Assembly (NCBI GenBank): GCA_913049565.1
Contig: CAJWZG010000007.1
Span: 1 to 29,146 of the forward strand
Origin: an uncultured Gammaproteobacteria bacterium
Lineage (GTDB): Bacteria > Pseudomonadota > Gammaproteobacteria > Pseudomonadales > Azotimanducaceae_A
DNA length: 29,146 nucleotides
Direction: 5' to 3'
In this document: one piece after another, positions 24,518 to 29,146 of the stretch
How the letters are laid out: every line of letters starts with the position of its first letter
Position numbering within the stretch: position 1 is the first letter of the stretch
The notes under the pieces: generated by a model
Database searches by the model: none
What the model saw: only the letters and a program-made list of their open reading frames with translations
What the model was told of the DNA's origin: nothing
Translations under genes and position numbers: made by a program

Positions 24518-25038
24518 GGTTGCTTGGGTAGAAAAATCGGGACGAAGCGTCGCGCCGCAATCCGCCAACCATTCGCCGTGCGCTTAAACACATCGTGGTA
24601 TTCACCCATGGCTGCAAAACCGGATACCTCGACGGGTGCAGTAGGGAATTTGGACGGGGTTTCACCGACAAAGATTAGGGCATAACTGATGCCCGACGCA
24701 GTAGAATCGCTCTCCACGGTTATACGGATATTGCTCATCATGTGACGAACCATTTGCTTGGACGGGGACGCAAACCGCGCTAACAACGCTTGCCTTCCTG
24801 CGTACTGTTGGCCGTTAACCACTAGAGTGCCGTCGACTGAAAAAAGTTCAGCCAGCGCTTCCCCGCGCTCGCCATCACGAAAACTGGCGTAATCCAGCAC
24901 CAGTGCTTCGCAGGCTCTTTGAATCGCTTCAATATCTGCACCCGCTAGGGCCGAACCCGATGCAAACACTTGAGTGTGGGCACTGTGCAGTACGACAAGC
25001 GCACAGCCAAAACAAAACCGTTTAAACCAAACTGCCAC
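24514..25038 (-). CDS. Exported NTF2-like/SnoaL-like domain protein
   Basis: A 174-residue protein with an N-terminal signal-type sequence (charged KR then FCFGCALVVLHSAHTQVFA) and a 140-residue NTF2-like fold: long first helix IEAIQRACEALVLDYASFRDG, LAELFSVDGTLVVNGQQYAG, then strands ending FKRTANGWRIAARRFVPIF. This fold binds or isomerises small hydrophobic molecules in many enzymes and also serves as a binding scaffold. No lipobox follows the signal. The start is a weakly supported GTG. It lies 15 nt after the oxidoreductase gene and its stop overlaps the symporter start, so it probably works with that transporter. Confidence 0.85.
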   Translation of the reverse strand: MAVWFKRFCFGCALVVLHSAHTQVFASGSALAGADIEAIQRACEALVLDYASFRDGERGEALAELFSVDGTLVVNGQQYAGRQALLARFASPSKQMVRHMMSNIRITVESDSTASGISYALIFVGETPSKFPTAPVEVSGFAAMGEYHDVFKRTANGWRIAARRFVPIFLPKQP

Positions 25039-25053
25039 CGGGGTTAAGGTTGG

Positions 25054-26055
25054 CTATTGGTCAAGTCGAACGATCCGTGTGCCAACGTTACCGCCGGACA
25101 ACAGGTCGACAAAGGCGTCGGGGGCAGCCTCCAGCCCGATCACTTCATCTTGCAGACTGTTAAGTCTGTCGGACTCCAACCATCCGTAAATAACGCCCCT
25201 AGCCTCGGCATAGCGGGCTTCATAGTCGAACAACAAAAAACCCTGCATTCGAATACGCTTGTTTACCAACAGACCCGGCACGCCTTTCGGGCCGGGCTCG
25301 GGCGTGTCCGTATCGTATTGGCTGACGACACCACAACAGCTGATACGACCACCCACATTCATACGAAACAGTGCCGACCCCAAGATCATGCCGCCGGTAT
25401 TATCGAAATAGACGTCGACCCCCTTGGGTGTCGCTTCTTTGAGACTTTGTCGATAGTTGGCGTCTTTGTAGTTGACCGTTCGATCGAAGCCTAACTGGTC
25501 TACCAGCAGCCTGCATTTATCATCATTGCCGCAAACGCCGACCACCTCACAGCCTTGAATTTTTGCCATTTGGCCGACCATGTGCCCTACAGAGCCCGCA
25601 GCCGCCGATACCATAACCGTTTCACCTGCCTGCGGATTTGCCACATCGAGCAAACCGAAAAAGGCGGTTAACCCGTTTACCCCCATGGGTCCAAGGTAAT
25701 GAATCGGGTTATGGTTTGGATCAATAACGGTGACGTGTTCACTGCCAATTGCGACGTATTGCTGCCAGCCGGTAGGGGCCGTTACACGATCTCCCACTTG
25801 TATAGTTGGGTCGTTTGACGCCACCACCTCGCCAACACCCGTACCATTCATCACGCGGCCCGCAGCCGGCGCACCAGCATAGCTAGCACTACCCTGCAGA
25901 CCCGCTCGCGTACCCGCTGTAATCGCGAAGGCTTGGGTTTTAACGAGAACCTGTCCAGGACCCGCTTCGGGCATTGGAGCTTGGGCAACTTTATAGTCGT
26001 TAGCGCGCAACTTACCTGTAGGCAACCGGTCAATGAGTATCTGCTGGTTTTCCAT
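25054..26055 (-). CDS. NADP-dependent MDR oxidoreductase without zinc (CurA/leukotriene B4 dehydrogenase-like)
   Basis: A 333-residue medium-chain dehydrogenase/reductase. The nucleotide-binding loop is VSAAAGSVGHMVGQMA (residues 149-164), and the YFDNTGG segment (about residues 217-223) is typical of the prostaglandin reductase/curcumin reductase branch, which reduces the double bond of enones with NADPH. The zinc ligands of alcohol dehydrogenases are missing. The start ATG at 26055 has a GAGGT ribosome site 7 nt away, which falls in a possible hairpin. It lies 61 nt after the homocysteine methyltransferase and leads a three-gene run with the NTF2-like and symporter genes. Substrate unknown. 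Confidence 0.92.
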   Translation of the reverse strand: MENQQILIDRLPTGKLRANDYKVAQAPMPEAGPGQVLVKTQAFAITAGTRAGLQGSASYAGAPAAGRVMNGTGVGEVVASNDPTIQVGDRVTAPTGWQQYVAIGSEHVTVIDPNHNPIHYLGPMGVNGLTAFFGLLDVANPQAGETVMVSAAAGSVGHMVGQMAKIQGCEVVGVCGNDDKCRLLVDQLGFDRTVNYKDANYRQSLKEATPKGVDVYFDNTGGMILGSALFRMNVGGRISCCGVVSQYDTDTPEPGPKGVPGLLVNKRIRMQGFLLFDYEARYAEARGVIYGWLESDRLNSLQDEVIGLEAAPDAFVDLLSGGNVGTRIVRLDQ

Positions 26056-26083
26056 TTGCTTACCTCAGCCTCAGGTGAGGCAA
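26056..26083 (-). promoter_or_regulatory. Possible ribosome-site hairpin before the oxidoreductase gene
   Basis: CCTCA (26063-26067) and TGAGG (26076-26080) form a 5-bp stem with an 8-nt loop; flanking TTG and CAA extend it past a 4-nt bulge. On the minus strand the GAGG ribosome site lies in the stem, so translation might be controlled. Short stem, so possibly chance. Confidence 0.25.
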
Positions 26084-26097
26084 ACTTATTTCAATAA

Positions 26098-26121
26098 AAC
26101 TGTTTAAACGAACTGTTTAAA
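26098..26121. repeat. Two direct copies of AACTGTTTAAA
   Basis: Identical 11-bp units start at 26098 and 26111, a 13-nt spacing; the second runs into the stop codon of the methyltransferase gene. The first overlaps a perfect GTTTAAAC palindrome. They lie about 45-65 nt upstream of the oxidoreductase start, in the place of an operator. Confidence 0.45.
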
Positions 26122-26998
26122 GACTGAATTCCTTGACCATGGCATCGATATGAGACGGCCCGATACCGCAGCACCCGCCAATAATCGACGCCCCCTTTTC
26201 ACGCCAATCGCGAGAAAACGCGATGAAATCTTCCTGTGTCATCTCCCGGCGCTCAACTGACTTGTCATTATCCAACGTCCATCCTTCCGGCACATGAAAG
26301 CTGTTGGGATAAGCGCCTATGGGTTTGTCCGTCAATGACGCCAATGCTTCAACTCCGGCGCTGATGGCCTGAGGTGAGGTGCAGTTGAATAAATACGCGT
26401 CCGGTTCAAATTCTTGCACCGCGGCCAACGCCTGCTTCAGCGTTTCCCCACTGCGCAAACCATTCCCCGCTGTTTCGTGCAGCGTCCAAGCAACCCACAG
26501 CGATTTACCCGGATCCAGTGCCCGAGCGGCAGAGGCCGCATTCGCAGCTTCCCGCGCATTGGACATGGTTTCACAGAGGTAGAGGTCGACATAGGACGAA
26601 AGCACGCTGACCAGTTCTCGATATACCTCTCTCGACGGAGCGTCTTCGGGAACTAAATCATGACGATAGCTTTCACTCAACGGAGGTAGACACCCTGCCA
26701 CCATGACGGCCGCGTCAGATCGATCCGCAGACTGCCGCGCGAGCTTCGCTGCAAGCTCAGTCAGTTCTTGATAGCTCTCGGACATGTCCGCTTTGGCAAG
26801 GTAACTTGGAATGGTGGAATAAGAGTTGGTGGTGATGATTCTCGCGCCAGCTGCGATGTAATCATCGTGCACTTGAGCAACCGCTTCAGGGCTATTCATT
26901 AGAGCCTTGGCCGACCACAGCCCTGTTCTTGGAGTGTACCCTCGAAGAATAAGTTCATCTCCCATACTGCCATCTAAAATCTGTAATTCGTGGCTCAT
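26117..26998 (-). CDS. Homocysteine S-methyltransferase family protein
   Basis: A 293-residue TIM barrel of the zinc-dependent Hcy methyltransferase family (MmuM/BHMT type). The start LDGSMGDELILRG and the zinc cysteines C206 (LFNCTSP), C276 and C277 (IIGGCCGIGP) are all present, and the glycine-rich ending is normal. Such enzymes methylate homocysteine to methionine with S-methylmethionine, betaine or another donor. The donor is not evident, and some relatives act on other thiols or selenium compounds. Strong AGGAGG ribosome site before the ATG. It begins at the edge of the 410-nt gap and is divergent from the Lin0512 gene. Confidence 0.92.
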   Translation of the reverse strand: MSHELQILDGSMGDELILRGYTPRTGLWSAKALMNSPEAVAQVHDDYIAAGARIITTNSYSTIPSYLAKADMSESYQELTELAAKLARQSADRSDAAVMVAGCLPPLSESYRHDLVPEDAPSREVYRELVSVLSSYVDLYLCETMSNAREAANAASAARALDPGKSLWVAWTLHETAGNGLRSGETLKQALAAVQEFEPDAYLFNCTSPQAISAGVEALASLTDKPIGAYPNSFHVPEGWTLDNDKSVERREMTQEDFIAFSRDWREKGASIIGGCCGIGPSHIDAMVKEFSL

Positions 26999-27408
26999 TG
27001 CCCCTCCTAACCAATCACACCCATTATCATGAGCGGTGTTTCCTTATTTTTGCTCCCTTTCATCGCAGACGTTTCATCCAACAATTTAGTGTCTAGCAAC
27101 TGAGTTCTTTACAACTGAGTTGTTGCGTTCGAAGGTTAATACTCATCGGCGACGCCTCGGCGCTTTCTTACGGCTTTCGCAGAAGGCCGCGGCGCGAGAA
27201 TTGTACGCCGAATACTGATAAGTAGTCGCTAGTTCAACGGTACAATTTTTCATGACGTGTGCTGCTGATTCAGTTTGCTTATATCCCCAGTTTTGCGTCC
27301 GAACCACAGGGCTGGCACGCTAAACTTGAAGCAGCCAACGTTTAAGACCGAGTTGTTTTTAGCAGTTTCGGGTAGTGTTGTTTCGAGAATCATTTAGGAG
27401 CTTCGATT
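26999..27408. other. 410-nt intergenic region between divergent genes
   Basis: No convincing protein or tRNA gene is seen. It holds the promoters of the methyltransferase and the Lin0512 genes, though no strong -35/-10 pair stands out. The left half has the AACTGAGTT repeats described separately. Around 27160-27210 is a GC-rich stretch with many CGGC/GCCG words. A third partial repeat, CCGAGTTGTT, lies at 27348-27357. The AGGAG at about 27396-27400 is the ribosome site of the Lin0512 gene. Confidence 0.5.
27097..27121. repeat. Tandem palindromic repeat CAACTGAGTT
   Basis: Two exact 10-nt copies start at 27097 and 27112 (15-nt spacing). Each holds AACT-G-AGTT, a palindrome with a single central base, and the outer GCAAC and GTTGC ends are also near-symmetrical. 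The pattern suits a dimeric regulator binding twice, about 100 nt upstream of the methyltransferase start. Confidence 0.4.
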
Positions 27409-27768
27409 GTGGCACTGGTTCGATACGTGACAGAAATGGGCATGGGCGCTGATGTCCACGGGCGGGATTACACCAAGGCGGCGAAGCGTGCTGTCTCAGA
27501 TGCGATCCGTCACTCAAGCCTGAACTTTTTTCGCGCTTTAGATAAATCCCCAAGCGACATGAAAATAACGGTACGCATCGGTGTGGCAGAGCCGGAAATG
27601 GTTGACACCAATGCCATTGCTGCTGAACTGCCCTATGGCACGGTAACCGTTGACTGCGTTATCGGCGGCCTAGACGTACCCGCCGACGCCAGTCATGTCG
27701 TAGGCGACAAACTAGGCGATGCGATTGTGATCGCCAACGCCGCCGTGATTGTTTGTTTTGACGAGTGA
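27409..27768 (+). CDS. Lin0512 family protein
   Basis: A 119-residue small protein of the Lin0512 family (PF09585/TIGR02058 type), which is widespread but uncharacterised. The sequence begins RYVTEMGMGADVHGRDYTKAA and has the repeated family patterns MKITVRIGVAEPEMVD, then TVTVDCVIGGLDVP and a hydrophobic end AIVIANAAVIVCFDE. Soluble, no signal. The start is a GTG with an AGGAG ribosome site 8 nt upstream. It is a single gene, divergent from the methyltransferase across the long gap, and it meets the DUF5916 gene tail to tail 5 nt later. In other bacteria such proteins are found near nucleotide- or amide-metabolism genes, but the context here gives no such hint. Confidence 0.85.
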   Translation: MALVRYVTEMGMGADVHGRDYTKAAKRAVSDAIRHSSLNFFRALDKSPSDMKITVRIGVAEPEMVDTNAIAAELPYGTVTVDCVIGGLDVPADASHVVGDKLGDAIVIANAAVIVCFDE

Positions 27769-27773
27769 TCTAC

Positions 27774-29146
27774 CTACAGCAGATCGAGAATACGCGAATA
27801 TTTGATGGCAATTTCTCGGCGCTTTTCCAATGGTCCAATAAACTCATCGTTATCCAGTTCGTTATACACCAGATACAGTCCTGAGTTAGCGGTTTGCAAC
27901 CAAGAGAAGCGCAGGTTCATCGCCGTAGCATCGCTTCGGTCATCGTACTGCACCAATGCCTGTAGCAGCACCTTAGGACTGAACGAATAAGACAACCGCA
28001 AACGTCCCACGTTTACCTTAAAGTCGCCATTCAGTACTGGCAGATCAATATCGTTGTTGCTCCAACTCAAGTCGCTGGTAAAGGCCTCGGCTAAGCGATA
28101 GCTGGCTTTCAGCTCTGTGGAATTTCTATGACCGCCATAAAAACCGCCAATGCGCGAGGTAACAGAAGCACTGAGCGCCTTGCGCGGGTTGGTCATGACG
28201 ACGATTTGCGACTCTTTGTGATCGTATTCACCGATTGGAACGAATGTGCCTTCGTTGATTTCGAAAGGCTCCTTGACACCCTCACGGGTAAAATTGATAC
28301 CTGTATGCAGTTCAAAGCCATTGGTCCACTCCCAGTGATTATCAACATGCAAAAAACCCGACTCATAAAAACCCTCGTCGTCCTGATAGCCCTTGAAGAA
28401 CACATGCGGCCGTAGCTCAAACAATCCCCAGCGATCGTTCATTCGCCGTCGATGCCAAATCATGCTGGAGACGCTTTCGTAGTTTTTTCGGCGCAGAAAG
28501 CCCACTTCAGGATTAAAGTTGTCACCGACCTCGGAGTAGCTCAGAAATACATCGAGGCTTTCCACGTTGTAGTCGGCGCGGATTCGCATAGCAGCATCGT
28601 CGCCTGATAATCCAGGGGTATCGGTTTTCGCGACGTAACCGGACAATGTCCATTCGTCACCAATTCCCAAACGCCCGTCCACGGCGTACGTCTGATTGTC
28701 ATCGGCTTTCAATTCCGCAGCTTTATCCACGACCAAAAGGCCTAACGATGAGCGGTTATCAAACTCTTGATTGAGACGAAGCAAACTGAAGTTAGAGCCG
28801 GCGATGCCATTTTCTGAGTCGCCGGTTTGCATATGCAAAGCACCCACATTTGTCGAGCTGCCGATCTTGCCGGAAAGGCGCGCACCGGCATCGATGGGCT
28901 GGGGTAATCCGTTTGCGTCCAAACCGATACGCCTGCTAAAGAAGAGCTCCACTTCGCCCCTATCGCCGACTGAGAACTGACCTGCGTTTTCAAGAAAAAA
29001 AGGGCGTTTTTCGGGCAAAAAGATGCTGAAACGGTCTAGGTTCACCTGTACCTCATCAACCTCTACTTGGGCGAAATCGGTGTTGTAGGTGACGTCCAGG
29101 GTAAGGCTTGGCGTGAGCGCTACCTTGGCATCAAACCCTAGCTCCA
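27774..29146 (-). CDS. DUF5916/CBM9-type outer-membrane protein, C-terminal part
   Basis: The frame is open to the window edge, so the N-terminus lies beyond it; 456 residues are present. The part here is a beta-barrel-type region: LDVTYNTDFAQVEVDEVQVN at the start, then FLPEKRPFFLENAGQFS, which is the DUF5916 hallmark, and many alternating strands with amphipathic pattern, ending RREIAIKYSRILDLL. Full members are about 750 residues with a signal peptide and an N-terminal CBM9-like sugar-binding domain. They are thought to sit in the outer membrane; function unknown. An internal GTG at 29043-29045 is not the start, because the family sequence continues upstream of it. Confidence 0.88.
   Translation of the reverse strand, partial: ELGFDAKVALTPSLTLDVTYNTDFAQVEVDEVQVNLDRFSIFLPEKRPFFLENAGQFSVGDRGEVELFFSRRIGLDANGLPQPIDAGARLSGKIGSSTNVGALHMQTGDSENGIAGSNFSLLRLNQEFDNRSSLGLLVVDKAAELKADDNQTYAVDGRLGIGDEWTLSGYVAKTDTPGLSGDDAAMRIRADYNVESLDVFLSYSEVGDNFNPEVGFLRRKNYESVSSMIWHRRRMNDRWGLFELRPHVFFKGYQDDEGFYESGFLHVDNHWEWTNGFELHTGINFTREGVKEPFEINEGTFVPIGEYDHKESQIVVMTNPRKALSASVTSRIGGFYGGHRNSTELKASYRLAEAFTSDLSWSNNDIDLPVLNGDFKVNVGRLRLSYSFSPKVLLQALVQYDDRSDATAMNLRFSWLQTANSGLYLVYNELDNDEFIGPLEKRREIAIKYSRILDLL

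Noticed and set aside
27120..27140. GTTCGAA resembling a tRNA T-loop in the long gap
   Set aside because: No 5-bp T stem, acceptor stem or anticodon arm can be built around it.
27767..27785. GATCT/AGATC stem between the Lin0512 and DUF5916 genes as a terminator
   Set aside because: It has only 5 bp, a 9-nt loop and no T-run, and it lies partly in coding sequence.
29043..29045. GTG as the start of the DUF5916 gene
   Set aside because: The same frame stays open to the window edge and encodes the expected family sequence upstream, so it is internal.

Overview
The window comes from a bacterial chromosome of moderate GC content, most likely a marine-type gammaproteobacterium. That placement is inferred from the adjacent cmoA and cmoB genes (tRNA wobble modification typical of Gammaproteobacteria), a YccA-type Bax-inhibitor protein that resembles the Escherichia coli one closely, and accessory families (F420-type LLM oxidoreductase, DUF5916 outer-membrane protein, NorQ/NorD pair) common in oligotrophic marine lineages such as the OM60/NOR5 group. 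The genus cannot be fixed from the sequence alone. About 30 protein genes fill almost the whole window. I see no rRNA, tRNA, CRISPR array, insertion sequence or prophage gene.

Region 1 (1-4.5 kb): the end of a nucleotidyltransferase gene overlaps tail to tail with a MATE exporter. Then comes an LLM-family flavin/F420 oxidoreductase, facing a flavin reductase-nitronate monooxygenase pair across a shared hairpin. Together these look like a flavin oxidation module.

Region 2 (4.6-10.8 kb, all plus strand): lemA and an M48 membrane metallopeptidase with a long C-terminal extension; cmoA-cmoB, whose products make cmo5U at tRNA position 34; a small membrane-anchored protein of unknown function; an acyl-CoA dehydrogenase; and a DUF4156 lipoprotein.

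Region 3 (10.8-15.7 kb): a minus-strand set (88-aa unknown protein, PhyH-type dioxygenase, Smr-domain protein) diverges from an APC amino-acid permease over a CRP-like palindrome. A GNAT acetyltransferase and an alpha/beta hydrolase follow on the minus strand, overlapping by 34 nt.

Region 4 (15.8-20 kb): a NorQ-type MoxR AAA+ ATPase and a NorD-type VWA protein form a two-gene chaperone unit with no visible client. A 60-aa two-helix membrane protein and yccA with its own intrinsic terminator face them.

Region 5 (20-23 kb): a PlsC-like acyltransferase, a rhomboid protease and a DUF3300-like exported protein. Region 6 (23-27 kb, minus strand): homocysteine S-methyltransferase family protein, zinc-free MDR oxidoreductase, exported NTF2-like protein and a sodium:solute symporter, the last two coupled by a GTGA overlap. 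A 410-nt non-coding gap with short palindromic repeats follows, then a Lin0512-family protein and the 3' part of a DUF5916 outer-membrane protein that runs off the window.

The theme with most internal support is membrane and protein quality control (LemA/M48, YccA, rhomboid, NorQ/NorD) mixed with lipid and small-molecule redox enzymes. No obvious new defence or mobile system was found. The best leads are the orphan NorQ/NorD unit, the NTF2-symporter coupling, the small membrane proteins and the repeat-bearing intergenic regions. Roughly a third of the genes appear to start with GTG or TTG.
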